Shown here one piece after another: positions 16,669-25,883 of a DNA stretch of 38,108 nucleotides (the stretch's first letter is position 1; each line of letters starts with the position of its first letter). A program made the translations under genes and the position numbers. The notes beneath the pieces are model-generated. The model had not been told where the DNA came from. It searched no databases and worked only from the letters and a program-made list of their open reading frames with translations. The stretch is from Sporolactobacillus mangiferae (GTDB lineage: Bacteria > Bacillota > Bacilli > Bacillales > Sporolactobacillaceae), in the NCBI RefSeq assembly GCF_023336505.1, contig NZ_JAMAST010000022.1, positions 1 to 38,108 of the forward strand, written 5' to 3'.

Positions 16669-17568
16669 TTATACCTGACGGTCAATCAGCGGGTGATCTG
16701 TGGTCGGAACGAGATACTGCTCAAAATCTCCAATACTGCTGATCAAAGCGTTCCAGTCATCGGTTAAGAAACCGATATACTTGTTATTGGAAACCGTGCT
16801 TTCCGCATATTGGTTCAGATTGTCTGACTGGACATCCGCACCGGAACGCAGAGCCGACTTGAAATTAACAACGAATTGATCAGAATCGCTTTCAGTCACC
16901 TTGTCTGCAGCTTTGAGATACTTGGTCTGCATCGTCTGAATGGCGCTGCTGCCGCTTCTCAGAGCTTCCAGTTCCTGCGCAGATGAACGCATTAATTTTT
17001 GTGCGGATGGCCCCGATTGATGTACGGCCCACGTATGAACAGACTGTTCGAAATTCTCCATTGCCTGATTAAACTGGTCCGTCTTGTCTCCGATAAATTT
17101 CGTATTTGCCGCCAGCATCTGTTCCTTGAACGAATCCGGAACGACATGGAGTGCAATAAAATCAAGCTTCATTTTCATCTGTGCAAAGGACTGCGCATAC
17201 TGTTCCGGAGTATTTCTATATTCGGAAACCTTTTTGTCGACTGCCACGGCCTCTTTAATCACTTCTTTGATTTTCCGTTTCTGTTCATCACTCAGTCCTG
17301 ATAAGTCATCAACTGAGAAATAATCCTTAAAATCAACGGCGTATTCATCGGACGCATAGTCTTCATTGACTTTATGTTTATAGATTTCTTCAATTTTTCT
17401 GCCTGCCTGCGCACTTGATACTTTGACCGTCTGCGCGGAAAGAATTACTTCGTCACGTGGAGCAGCCGTTTTCTGATTTGCCGCAGAAGCCGCGCTTTTT
17501 TCGGAAGTTCCGCTAAGTTCTGCTGCACGAACAGATGGGTAGGACAAGGATGAAGATTCAATCGGCAT
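16669..17568 (-). CDS. Hypothetical protein, 299 residues
   Basis: I do not recognise this protein. It has no signal peptide or membrane helix. The first 35 residues are rich in S and A; DEVILSAQ near residue 40 resembles a linker seen in some flagellar regulators but is too short to rely on. The middle is helical and charged, with KIEEIYKHK and EQKRKIKEVIKEA stretches. ATG 17568 is chosen behind AGGAGG; an in-frame TTG lies one codon earlier. It is a single gene with its own terminator. Confidence 0.7.
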   Translation of the reverse strand: MPIESSSLSYPSVRAAELSGTSEKSAASAANQKTAAPRDEVILSAQTVKVSSAQAGRKIEEIYKHKVNEDYASDEYAVDFKDYFSVDDLSGLSDEQKRKIKEVIKEAVAVDKKVSEYRNTPEQYAQSFAQMKMKLDFIALHVVPDSFKEQMLAANTKFIGDKTDQFNQAMENFEQSVHTWAVHQSGPSAQKLMRSSAQELEALRSGSSAIQTMQTKYLKAADKVTESDSDQFVVNFKSALRSGADVQSDNLNQYAESTVSNNKYIGFLTDDWNALISSIGDFEQYLVPTTDHPLIDRQV

Positions 17569-17726
17569 CAAATAGATCCTCCTTATTTCACAGTAAATGG
17601 CATTGTCAAACCGTTGAATACCTATTCATTCAGCAGTCCGTTTGCCTGATTAAGAGTTCTTTTTTTATTATCGGTTAAAACTATGGATTCATTTAATGTT
17701 AGAAAAAGCGCGTCCTTCCAGGATTC

Positions 17727-18557
17727 TTACCTGCTCATCCGGTTCACAATTTTTTCTATCCCAAAACGCCAGAGAGATGGATGATTTTTCGCAATGCGTA
17801 CCATCATTCTATCCGCCAGCGAGTGATAATATCTTCTTGACGGTTTTGCGTCTGTCGCAGCTTTGTAGAAGATTTTGGCCAGGTCTTCGGAAGTCGCTGA
17901 TATTTTAAGCGAAGAAAAGGCCTTCGTAATCGTCAGCACCAGTTTCCTGTATGGAGAATCCGTCTTTAAATTTTTTTCAGCGTTCTGCATTGCTATTTTG
18001 CCCCATTCGGATTGGGTGCCACCGGGCTGAATCACAATGCTTCGCAGTCCGAACGGCCGGATTTCCATGTCGAGCACATCGGACCACATCCCGAGCGCCG
18101 CTTTGGTTGCATGGTACCAGCCACCAAGCGGCATAAATACATTTTCTCCAACAGAAGTTACATTGATCACTCGCCCGAATCTCTGTTTTCGCATCAGAGG
18201 CAACACGAGCTGAGCTAATTCACTGGCCGCAAACACATTGACGTCAAATTGATACCTGGCGTTCTCAAGGCTGATTTCTTCGAGCGGGCCGTACTCTCCG
18301 TATCCCGCATTATTAATCAGTACATCAATTCTTCCCTGTTTATTTATCGCCGCTTCAACAAAGCGTTGATTGGATTCATGATCCGTCACGTCCAATCGAT
18401 GGACACGAACGCCAAGATCCTGCAGGTCTTTCATTCGTTCGGTCCGTCTGGCTCCTGCATAAACAATCCAGCCATGTTCATTGAAATACTTTGCGCTTGC
18501 GTAACCCATCCCTGATGAAGCCCCTGTAATTAATACCACTCTTTTTTCATTATTCAT
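17727..18557 (-). CDS. Short-chain dehydrogenase/reductase (SDR)
   Basis: The 276-residue classical SDR has the cofactor motif TGASSGMG (11-18), NNAGYG (82-87), and the catalytic Ser135, Tyr148 and Lys152 in YHATK. Arg38-Arg39 after the second strand suggest NADP(H). The substrate is not evident. AAAGGAG precedes the ATG. The gene lies downstream of a TetR gene in the same direction, and a perfect 16-bp palindrome at 18578-18593 directly upstream marks it as that repressor's target. Confidence 0.9.
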   Translation of the reverse strand: MNNEKRVVLITGASSGMGYASAKYFNEHGWIVYAGARRTERMKDLQDLGVRVHRLDVTDHESNQRFVEAAINKQGRIDVLINNAGYGEYGPLEEISLENARYQFDVNVFAASELAQLVLPLMRKQRFGRVINVTSVGENVFMPLGGWYHATKAALGMWSDVLDMEIRPFGLRSIVIQPGGTQSEWGKIAMQNAEKNLKTDSPYRKLVLTITKAFSSLKISATSEDLAKIFYKAATDAKPSRRYYHSLADRMMVRIAKNHPSLWRFGIEKIVNRMSR

Positions 18558-18577
18558 GATTAATGCTCCTTTTTTAT

Positions 18578-18593
18578 GACCGAACGTTCGGTC
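18578..18593. promoter_or_regulatory. TetR-type operator before the SDR gene
   Basis: GACCGAACGTTCGGTC is a perfect 16-bp palindrome 20 bases upstream of the SDR start. Its half site ACCGA matches the operator in the tetR promoter at 19243-19256, so the same repressor should bind both. Confidence 0.8.
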
Positions 18594-18663
18594 TTTTTAT
18601 TAAAAAATATATGTCTGGACGCTGCCCCGCCAGCAGCTTTCATATGCAATAAAAGTATGAGCT

Positions 18664-19230
18664 TCATTCACGTACTTTCATTGCATTCAGCACCATGCGG
18701 ATGATTGATTCCAGTTCCAGGTCATTCAGCGTTCCATTCATCTCCGCCACCTTCATGGGCAATGAAAAGAAAGCCGCATACACATAAGCCGGTGCACGAA
18801 CAAACTTCGGATTTTCAATTATTTCTTTATAAGCCCTGTAAATGGGAGCAGCCGTGGTCTCAGCATATTTGTGTGCTTCTTCGCTTACCATGCTCGGGTT
18901 CGACTGAATCGCTTCCATGAACCTTGCTTCCTTAGGATAACGCTGGAATCGAGTGACAAAATGGCGAATGAACGCCCCCAGACGTGCTTCCAAATCCGGA
19001 TGCATAGATTCAACTTCCGTAATGCCTTCATCCATCAGATCCTTGACATACATATACGTTTTGGAAAGCAGCTCTTCCTTATCTTTAAAATATACGTATA
19101 CCGTTGATTTGGATATTCCGGCTGCGGCCGCAATTTTACTGATGGACAAATTAACCAGGTCATGCGTTGAAGTCAGGTCAAAAACTGCATTTCGAATCAT
19201 GGGTAACTTATTTTTATCTTTGCTCTTCAT
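18664..19230 (-). CDS. TetR-family transcriptional repressor
   Basis: The 188-residue protein has an N-terminal TetR helix-turn-helix: residues 28-55 include ISKIAAAAGISKSTVYVYF, followed by a ligand-binding domain. The ORF is open upstream to 19413, but ATG 19230 is the real start: the promoter at 19237-19265 lies inside the longer frame and the TetR domain begins right after this ATG. No ribosome site precedes it. It probably represses itself and the SDR gene downstream through the two ACCGA/TCGGT operators. The inducer is unknown. Confidence 0.88.
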   Translation of the reverse strand: MKSKDKNKLPMIRNAVFDLTSTHDLVNLSISKIAAAAGISKSTVYVYFKDKEELLSKTYMYVKDLMDEGITEVESMHPDLEARLGAFIRHFVTRFQRYPKEARFMEAIQSNPSMVSEEAHKYAETTAAPIYRAYKEIIENPKFVRAPAYVYAAFFSLPMKVAEMNGTLNDLELESIIRMVLNAMKVRE

Positions 19231-19236
19231 GTTTCT

Positions 19237-19265
19237 ATAATAACCGAACGGTCGGTCATTGTCAA
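19237..19265 (-). promoter_or_regulatory. tetR promoter with operator in the spacer
   Basis: On the minus strand TTGACA (19260-19265), a 17-bp spacer and TATTAT (19237-19242) make a near-consensus promoter. The spacer holds ACCGAACGGTCGGT (19243-19256), an imperfect copy of the SDR operator. Only six bases separate the -10 box from the tetR ATG, so the transcript should begin at or next to the start codon. Confidence 0.8.
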
Positions 19266-19338
19266 TCTTCTTAAAAATCAAGGCCAAATGTAGCATGGAT
19301 TTAATACCAAAACACAGGTATTTTTTATTTTTATAGGT

Positions 19339-19353
19339 ATGAAAGCGCTTAAA
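19339..19353. promoter_or_regulatory. cre-like site before the beta-galactosidase gene
   Basis: ATGAAAGCGCTTAAA fits WTGNAANCGNWNNCW with one mismatch, 55 bases upstream of the chosen start of the GH35 gene. AATACC and GGTATT just upstream form a further small inverted repeat. Catabolite repression by CcpA is the likely meaning. Confidence 0.6.
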
Positions 19354-19407
19354 AAAGATGTTGTATTGCGTTACCATAAAATTGAAATTAAAAAGGTGGT
19401 GGAGGTT

Positions 19408-22311
19408 ATGCAAAAAAAATTTTGGGGTTCTCTCGTCTTGGTAGCGGGTTTATTATGTGCAAACCTGCTGGGGACTCCAACCAGCGTGAAGGCAGATTCC
19501 GTCTCGAAAACCACAAACAAGAGTGCCGTTGTTTCCTTTGATCATTATTCACTGAAAATCAACGGCGAGCGCAAATTCATTTACTCGGGTGAATTTGAGT
19601 ATTGGCGCTTGCCAAGCCCTTCATTGTGGAAAGATGTTCTTCAAAAGATGAAAGCAAACGGCTTTAATGCCGTGACTATTTATTTCAATTGGGGCTACCA
19701 TTCGCCCAAGAAGGGCGTTTACGATTTTAGCGGTATTCGTGACGTGAATCGTTTGCTGGATATGGCAAAGGAAGCGGGACTGTACGTCATCGCCCGCCCA
19801 GGTCCGTACGTCAATGCTGAAACGGATGCCGGTGGTTTCCCGAACTGGCTGACTAAAGAAGAAGGCAAAGTCAGAAACAGTGATCCGGCTTATACCGCCG
19901 CTTACGAAGAATGGTTAAGCCACATTGATCCTATTATTAAGAAGCATTTAATTACTAAGGGCGGCAATGTGATCCTGTATCAGGTGGAAAATGAATACGG
20001 CAGCGGTGATGCGGACTATATGCAGAACATCATCGACAAAGTTAAAGCCGATGGAATCGATGTTCCGACGTTCCATAATCAGCAGGACGGTCCCGGAAGC
20101 CAATGGGCTTCAGGAACAGGCGCACCGGATATGTATGCATTTGATTCATATACCAAAACGCTTGGCAACCTGAAAACCAATTTTGGTGACGCACATAAAT
20201 ACGCGCCCAACAGCCCGATTTTTGTCGCTGAGCTCGGCAACGGCTGGTTTGATCCGTGGGGCGGTGTCGGTTACGATGCCATGCGGCAAAAATTCAATGC
20301 CGACTATCAGAATGTCGTCTATAAAAATATTATTGGCGAAGGCGCCACTTTACTCAGCTATTATATGACCTATGGCGGGACAAGCTGGGGGTATCTGCCG
20401 TTCCCGGGTGTATACACATCGTATGACTACGGCGCGGCGATCAGTGAAAACCGAACTATTGACGCCAAGACCGCAGGGCAAAAACGAATTGCCTACATGC
20501 TTGATGCGGTGAAACCCATTTATGAAACGGACAGCTTATCTGAAGGACCGATGGCGGACAACGCAAGCATTCGTTTAGCCAAGCTTCAGAATCCGAAGAC
20601 ACAAACTCAATTTTATATTTTGCGTCATGAACAGGCAGATTCAACGAATAATGATGAAGTTTCACTGAACATTAACAGCGCCGATGTGAACAAAACCGTG
20701 CCGGTAACCTTAAACGGCCAGGCTGGGAAAATTTTAATTGCCAACTATAAATTCGGTCATCAGAAGCTGGTTTATTCGACGGCTGAAATGATGACCAATT
20801 ACTCGAATCGTGGTAAGGATGTCGCCGTTTTCTACTCTCAAAAAGGCGACAAGAACGAAACCGTGTTAAAATTCGACAGAAAACCGCAGGTCAACGTTCG
20901 ATCGGGTAAGGTCGATTATCAATGGAATGAAAAGGAAGGTTATCTGACCTTATCCAATCAATATCAGGGTCTGGCTCAGGTTGACATTCGTTCAGGCAGA
21001 CAGAACCTGATGCTGCTGCTGGGTACCGACGATGAAGCAGGCCAATTATGGCAGCAAAAGACTCATGCCGGCACGATTTTGGAAAGTGGTTCGTATCTTG
21101 TTCGCAGCGCCTCCGTCAAAGGCAGAACGCTTGCATTGACCGGTGACACGGATAAGAGAACAACGTTAAAAGTTTATGCACCTGATTTTGTGAAGACCGT
21201 TACTTGGAATGGCGAACGCGTTCGCGCGAGAACGGTTAATGGCAGCCTTGAGGTCGATCTGGCAGGCCCGGATACGCGAAAGGTTAGCTTACCGAAATTA
21301 ACGACCTGGCGTTATCAGGAAGCTTCACCGGAAACAGAACTGAATTTCGATGACAGCCAGTGGACCATCGCTGATCACACAACGACGAACAGCAATACGA
21401 AGCCTACGACCCTGCCTGTCCTTTACAGTGATGATTACGGATTCCATCACGGCAACGTCTGGTTCAGAGGCCATTTTAACGGAAGCGGCAATGAAACAGG
21501 AATTAAGCTCTACGGGAGCAGTGGCAGTCACGGAGCCTATTCGGTATGGCTGAATGGTAAATTCCTGGGCAGCGCCGACGGCAGAAAAACGTTCACATTC
21601 CCTGAGGATGCCGTTAAAAAGGACCAGGACAATGTTGTGTCTGTAATGGTTACCAACATGGGTCACGAGGAAAACTGGGGAATAACACCAACTTTCAAGA
21701 ATGCCCGAGGATTGAGAGAGGCAAGCCTGCAAGGAACTGACGTATCAAACGAAACGATTCAATGGCGCATCCAAGGTAATCAAGGCGGCGAAGACCTTAA
21801 AGATACCGCGCGCGGTGCCTATAACTATGGCGGTCTGTACGGCGAAAGAAACGGCTGGACTCTGCCGGGCTACCGGGATTCAGCTTGGCGGAAGGTCAGT
21901 CTGCCGAATAATCAGGGCGAAGCAGGCGTTGGCTGGTATCGAAACAGTTTCGATCTGAATATCCCGAAAAATTATGATGTTCCGATCGCGCTTAAGATTA
22001 CCGATGATCCGTCTTACAATTACCGTGCCTACATTTATGTCAATGGCTGGCTGTACGGCCAGTACATCAACAACTTGGGCCCGCAGCACGAATTCTATCT
22101 GCCATCCGGGCTGCTTAATGAGCACGGGAAAAACAACATTTCAATCGCAGTATGGGGACTGGACGATCAAGGCGCACGCTTAGGGAATGTCGAATTAGTC
22201 CAGGACGGCATTTACAAGAGCAGTCTTAACGTTCAGCAAGTGAAAGCACCGGATTATCAGGATCTATTCTCTAAAGGCCACCACCACACCAAAAGCGGTG
22301 TGCATCAATAA
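19408..22311 (+). CDS. Secreted GH35 beta-galactosidase
   Basis: The 967-residue protein starts with a signal peptide (KK then a hydrophobic run, cleavage near VKA-DS around residue 31). The GH35 barrel follows: GEFEYWRLP near residue 70, the acid/base in VENEYG (193-198) and the nucleophile Glu275 in VAELGNGWFD. Beta-sandwich and galactose-binding-like domains fill the C-terminal half. It has no LPXTG or other anchor, so it is probably released. ATG 19408 is chosen for its AAGGTGG site and signal peptide; the frame opens at 19339 at a cre-like site. It should free terminal beta-galactose from oligo- or polysaccharides for the galactose pathway nearby. Confidence 0.92.
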   Translation: MQKKFWGSLVLVAGLLCANLLGTPTSVKADSVSKTTNKSAVVSFDHYSLKINGERKFIYSGEFEYWRLPSPSLWKDVLQKMKANGFNAVTIYFNWGYHSPKKGVYDFSGIRDVNRLLDMAKEAGLYVIARPGPYVNAETDAGGFPNWLTKEEGKVRNSDPAYTAAYEEWLSHIDPIIKKHLITKGGNVILYQVENEYGSGDADYMQNIIDKVKADGIDVPTFHNQQDGPGSQWASGTGAPDMYAFDSYTKTLGNLKTNFGDAHKYAPNSPIFVAELGNGWFDPWGGVGYDAMRQKFNADYQNVVYKNIIGEGATLLSYYMTYGGTSWGYLPFPGVYTSYDYGAAISENRTIDAKTAGQKRIAYMLDAVKPIYETDSLSEGPMADNASIRLAKLQNPKTQTQFYILRHEQADSTNNDEVSLNINSADVNKTVPVTLNGQAGKILIANYKFGHQKLVYSTAEMMTNYSNRGKDVAVFYSQKGDKNETVLKFDRKPQVNVRSGKVDYQWNEKEGYLTLSNQYQGLAQVDIRSGRQNLMLLLGTDDEAGQLWQQKTHAGTILESGSYLVRSASVKGRTLALTGDTDKRTTLKVYAPDFVKTVTWNGERVRARTVNGSLEVDLAGPDTRKVSLPKLTTWRYQEASPETELNFDDSQWTIADHTTTNSNTKPTTLPVLYSDDYGFHHGNVWFRGHFNGSGNETGIKLYGSSGSHGAYSVWLNGKFLGSADGRKTFTFPEDAVKKDQDNVVSVMVTNMGHEENWGITPTFKNARGLREASLQGTDVSNETIQWRIQGNQGGEDLKDTARGAYNYGGLYGERNGWTLPGYRDSAWRKVSLPNNQGEAGVGWYRNSFDLNIPKNYDVPIALKITDDPSYNYRAYIYVNGWLYGQYINNLGPQHEFYLPSGLLNEHGKNNISIAVWGLDDQGARLGNVELVQDGIYKSSLNVQQVKAPDYQDLFSKGHHHTKSGVHQ

Positions 22312-22340
22312 TGAACGGTCGATAATCATATAAACAAAAA

Positions 22341-22378
22341 GCTCGAACGGATCACATTATTGTCCGTTCGAGTTTTTT
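22341..22378 (+). terminator. Terminator of the GH35 gene
   Basis: CTCGAACGGA (22342-22351) pairs perfectly with TCCGTTCGAG (22363-22372) and is followed by TTTTTT. It lies 30 bases after the stop codon. Confidence 0.88.
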
Positions 22379-22502
22379 AGTGTTCGGAAATTCATAAGAG
22401 CGACACCCGCTATTCACACTGTTCGCATTCGGGAAATGACGGGTAAACGATCCTGGGATTCCCACATGATGAGAAAATACAAAGCCGCTGCGCAACGTTC
22501 AC

Positions 22503-22979
22503 TCATTTTCTGACGATAGGAATCCAGATCTCCCCATTCACCTGACCGGCCGTTTCACTCGTCTGCACGGACGTATTTGGGCCGCCGACATAGGCGAAAT
22601 CAGTCGCGTTAGCCAGGATTTCGCCAAAGGCGATGCCTTCCAATTGACCGAACAATTGTCCCGGATTGTCTGCTGAACCAGCGATCACAAGATATTCACC
22701 GGCTGGAAACTGAATAGCCCGCGTATTTTTGCCCTCAGGCAGTTCAGCATTGCTTTGAACACCGGAATAATACCACATCTCACCGTTAACCGCTTCATTG
22801 ACTGCAAATTCCAGATCATTGTCTGCCAGGCGCTTTAACTGATCCCAGCGACCATCATTCATGACCGTCTGCCACCAGGCTGCTTTAGCTGCGGGAATCT
22901 GTGCGTAGTCATCGGGAAGCTTTGTACCATAGGCCAGCACAGTGAATGCATCTTTTGTTTGGATTTCGTAATTGGACAT
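22503..22979 (-). CDS. GyrI-like / AraC effector-binding domain protein
   Basis: The 158-residue protein looks like a stand-alone GyrI-like (effector-binding) domain: a betaalpha-betabeta duplicated fold with FPAGEYLVIAG near residue 90 and a C-terminal NGEIWIPI strand, typical of these small-molecule binding proteins. It has no DNA-binding part. It is divergent from a WYL-type regulator gene 184 bases away, a pairing often seen, so it may modulate a ligand or that regulator. ATG 22979 has AAAGGAGCG upstream. Confidence 0.75.
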   Translation of the reverse strand: MSNYEIQTKDAFTVLAYGTKLPDDYAQIPAAKAAWWQTVMNDGRWDQLKRLADNDLEFAVNEAVNGEMWYYSGVQSNAELPEGKNTRAIQFPAGEYLVIAGSADNPGQLFGQLEGIAFGEILANATDFAYVGGPNTSVQTSETAGQVNGEIWIPIVRK

Positions 22980-23163
22980 ATGTCTGTCGCTCCTTTTCTT
23001 TGATATACTTAGTGTACCGCTTAATCATGTCAAAAAATGATACCTTTTGCTTTTTTTGTTTACACATATTAATTCATACGGAAAAAGTGGAACTCTTCCT
23101 GTTTTTCAATATTTAATGGGACGGAAAATAGGCTGTAAAGTTTAGCAAACGGGAGCCTCAAAG

Positions 23164-24120
23164 ATGAAAAGAACAGAACGTTTAAATACGATGATGCGTT
23201 ACATGAATAACCGGCAATTCTTTACGATCAGCGAATTGATGCGTGAATTTGGCATCTCACGTTCAACAGCGATTCGTGACGTGCACGACATTGAAGCACT
23301 AGGCATGCCGCTTGTTGCTGAGGTCGGTCGCGATGGTGGTTATTCCATTATGGATAACCAGCTGCTGCCCGCCGTGCAATTTACCAATGATGAACTCAAA
23401 GCCTTGTTTATTGCGTTTCTCGGAACGGCAAACCAGCAACTGCCCTATCTGCAAAACCGCAAAACACTGAGTGAGAAGCTGCTGGCCATTGCCTCAACCG
23501 GTCAGCAGGATGAGCTCATCGAGCTGAAACGTTTGCTTCAATTCGACAACACCAATCCCAATAATCCTGATTTACTGGAACTCAGCGATTTCCCCACTCC
23601 AATGCTGAGAATTGTACTCGAACTCGCATTAAAGAGCCGATATCTCATCATTGAGTACCAGAAGCCGCATGGTGAGCAGACAACGCGGCGTGTATACCTG
23701 CTTTATTTCTTCAATCGCAACACCAACTGGTACGCGGCGACCTTCGACTTTTTGCGTCAGGAACAGCGAACATTTCGCGTTGATCGGATCAAAGCTGCAC
23801 GAACGGACGTGCAAAAACCTGTGCCGCAAAAGCAGCTTCTGGCATTGATCAAAGCCAGCCGACGTAAACCTAATTTAATCATTCGGCTTGGACCCTCAGC
23901 AATCATTAAGTTCAGGCAGATGCACCTTCCCATGCTCAGCCTGCGCTATTTAGACGCTTTTCAACAATCAGCCGAATTTTCGGATTTTGTCGAGACACAA
24001 AAAACACAGCAGTTGGCTGCTTACGCCGAGTGGCTGCTGTTTCTGGGTGATGATCTGAGTGTTGTGAAGATGCCCGATGAATTGCGGCATATGATTCGCA
24101 GCAAAATCAGCAGATGGTAA
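23164..24120 (+). CDS. YafY-type HTH regulator with WYL domain
   Basis: The 318-residue protein has an N-terminal DeoR-like helix-turn-helix (residues 5-60, with ISELMREFGISRSTAIRDV) and a WYL domain from about residue 145, including the NWYAATFDFLRQEQRTFRVDRI segment. WYL domains sense nucleic acid or small ligands. It is divergent from the GyrI-like gene and likely controls it and itself. The start at ATG 23164 is set by the HTH; GGGAGCC upstream is a modest ribosome site. Confidence 0.85.
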   Translation: MKRTERLNTMMRYMNNRQFFTISELMREFGISRSTAIRDVHDIEALGMPLVAEVGRDGGYSIMDNQLLPAVQFTNDELKALFIAFLGTANQQLPYLQNRKTLSEKLLAIASTGQQDELIELKRLLQFDNTNPNNPDLLELSDFPTPMLRIVLELALKSRYLIIEYQKPHGEQTTRRVYLLYFFNRNTNWYAATFDFLRQEQRTFRVDRIKAARTDVQKPVPQKQLLALIKASRRKPNLIIRLGPSAIIKFRQMHLPMLSLRYLDAFQQSAEFSDFVETQKTQQLAAYAEWLLFLGDDLSVVKMPDELRHMIRSKISRW

Positions 24121-24131
24121 GATCACTCGAC

Positions 24132-24236
24132 ATTTTCCGGTCATTGAGCGTGATTTTCCGGCTATGCCGCGAGATTTACCGGTCACTGAGTGCCGTTTTC
24201 CGGTCATCGCCCGACATTTTCCGGTCACTGCCGCTT
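24132..24236. repeat. 21-bp tandem repeat, five copies
   Basis: TTTCCGG (once TTACCGG) recurs at 24134, 24155, 24176, 24197 and 24218, exactly 21 bp apart. The unit is roughly ATTTTCCGGTCAYTGAGCSYG with substitutions. It begins right after the WYL regulator stop codon and lies between convergent genes. Both strands read through as seven-residue peptide repeats, but no ribosome site supports translation. Confidence 0.85.
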
Positions 24237-24372
24237 TCAACGTTCTGTACAATATTCTTAACCCCACGGTTTGTCAGTTATACATGCATGACCGGCAGGC
24301 ACGTTTTCCCAGGTAATCAGGAAAACCGTGTTGTACCCGTCTCTTAATCAGGACGGTCTGCCGAATCACGTT

Positions 24373-25521
24373 TTATCCATGGGCGGCAAGTCTATGGATC
24401 TCGCCGTCAAGTGTCCTGATATATTCATTCAGCAAGGCCCCAAAAATCCGATCCCAGCTTTGTTCAAGCGCGTAATGGCGAGCCGCGAGCCCCATTGAAT
24501 GCCGCAGCATCGTATTATTCAGCAGAGAAGCAATAGCTTCTGAAAATGCATCACTATTTTTTGGCTCGCAGAGAACTCCGTTTTTATGATTGCTGATAAT
24601 CGTTTTGACGCCGCCGCTGTCTGCTCCGATGACCGGCGTGCCACACGCCATTGACTCCAGCACGACATTGCCGAAGGTCTCCGTCGGCGAAGGAAATACC
24701 ATCAAATCGGAGCTGGCAAAAACCTGTGCCAGTTCGCTAGGTGTCAGATAACCGGTGAACGTTACGTTTTCACCGCATATGGCCTTCGTCTGCTCAGCAA
24801 GCGGTCCGTCTCCGGCGATCAGCCAATGCACATCATTTCCCCACTTTTCATTTACTTTTTTCATGATCCTTACTAAAGTATCGATATCTTTTTCTGGTGC
24901 CAGCCGTCCGGCGAAGGAAAGCATATATTTTGAGTGTATCCCATATTTCCGGCGAATGGCCTGAGCTGAATCCTGAGGGTGGAACAACTGACAGTCGACG
25001 CCTCGGCTCCAGATGCTGAGATTGTTAAAACCTCTGGTTTCCAGTTGCCTCTTCGTCACTTGTGAAGGTACGAATGTTCTTTGAAGGGAATTGTGGAACC
25101 AGCGCAGATAATGCCAGAGAATGGGAGAAAGGAAATCCATTTTGTAGTAGCTCAGGTAAGCATCAAAATCAGTGTGGTAGGAGCCAACAAGAGGAATGTT
25201 CAACTTACCCGCATAGTATCTACCGATCAGCCCCATGTTGAACGGGGTGGCTACATGAATTAAATCGGGTTGGAAACGAATCAATTGCTTTTTAATAAAA
25301 TGAAGCGTTGGAAGAGCAAGGCGGCATTCCGGATACACGGCGAATGGGATGCTTTTAATCTTCTGAATACTGACGCTTTCCCATTCATCGTTTACATTCT
25401 GCGGGGCGAAGACCATATAATCGATGCCCTTGCGATTCAGATAGTCGGTGAGACGCTTCAACGTTTTCGCTACGCCATTGATCTGAGGTGTGTACGTATC
25501 CGTAAAAATGGCGAGTTTCAT
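24373..25521 (-). CDS. GT4-family glycosyltransferase
   Basis: The 382-residue protein has the two-domain GT-B fold of family 4: TDTYTPQINGVAKT (7-20) in the N-domain, SYHTDFDAYL (114-123), FAGRLAPEKD near 203, and the nucleotide-sugar motif with Glu281 and Glu289 in PTETFGNVVLES. It resembles enzymes that transfer glucose or mannose to diacylglycerol or other lipids, but the acceptor is not shown by sequence. ATG 25521 follows AGGGGG by eight bases; an in-frame TTG lies one codon before. It is a single gene. Confidence 0.88.
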   Translation of the reverse strand: MKLAIFTDTYTPQINGVAKTLKRLTDYLNRKGIDYMVFAPQNVNDEWESVSIQKIKSIPFAVYPECRLALPTLHFIKKQLIRFQPDLIHVATPFNMGLIGRYYAGKLNIPLVGSYHTDFDAYLSYYKMDFLSPILWHYLRWFHNSLQRTFVPSQVTKRQLETRGFNNLSIWSRGVDCQLFHPQDSAQAIRRKYGIHSKYMLSFAGRLAPEKDIDTLVRIMKKVNEKWGNDVHWLIAGDGPLAEQTKAICGENVTFTGYLTPSELAQVFASSDLMVFPSPTETFGNVVLESMACGTPVIGADSGGVKTIISNHKNGVLCEPKNSDAFSEAIASLLNNTMLRHSMGLAARHYALEQSWDRIFGALLNEYIRTLDGEIHRLAAHG

Positions 25522-25780
25522 CAATGGAACCCCCTGTAATCATCGAAGTATGAACCAAGGATCGCAACCTGCCAGAACTGAAGGAATAGACGATATCCAG
25601 TAAAAAATCTACTGTCAGCCTCTTTACCCCTTTATTTTAACCGCGCAACATTAAGACAGTTCCATGAAATGTAAAGTCAGTCTAAACGTATGTAAAATTT
25701 ATTGAGGATATCAGAACATGATATTTTTGACTACGATTACTTGAGAAAAGCTAGGTATATCAAACATTCTACAATCCTAA
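25522..25780. other. Intergenic DNA upstream of the glycosyltransferase
   Basis: No gene is seen. The sequence becomes AT-rich towards 25740 and leads into mobile-element remnants. Promoter boxes for the glycosyltransferase could not be fixed with confidence. Confidence 0.4.
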
Positions 25781-25846
25781 TTAAGATGCCCTAAGAATGC
25801 TTGGGGCAATTCGTGGGGTAGTCGTGGGGCGGTTGTCATGAGTTAG
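25781..25846 (+). pseudogene. Probable C-terminal tail of a phage integrase
   Basis: One frame reads LRCPKNAWGNSWGSRGAVVMS then a stop at 25844-25846. Tails with repeated WGN/WG and a final VVMS-like end resemble those of some tyrosine recombinases from temperate phages of Gram-positive bacteria. A stop codon lies immediately upstream, so only this end survives. The match is from memory of the family's C-termini, and the piece is very short. Confidence 0.4.
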
Positions 25847-25883
25847 GGCTATGGGGTAAGCGAGTAAAAAGGGGCCATTAATA

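Noticed and set aside
19339-19407. N-terminal extension of the beta-galactosidase
   Set aside because: The extension starts on a cre-like site, has no ribosome site and would bury the signal peptide.
24132-24236. Possible CRISPR array
   Set aside because: Units are directly adjacent at 21 bp with no unique spacers and no cas genes are near.
24114-24347. 77-residue ORF with IFRSL heptapeptide repeats
   Set aside because: It is the readout of the 21-bp tandem repeat; no ribosome site and it starts inside the end of the WYL regulator gene.
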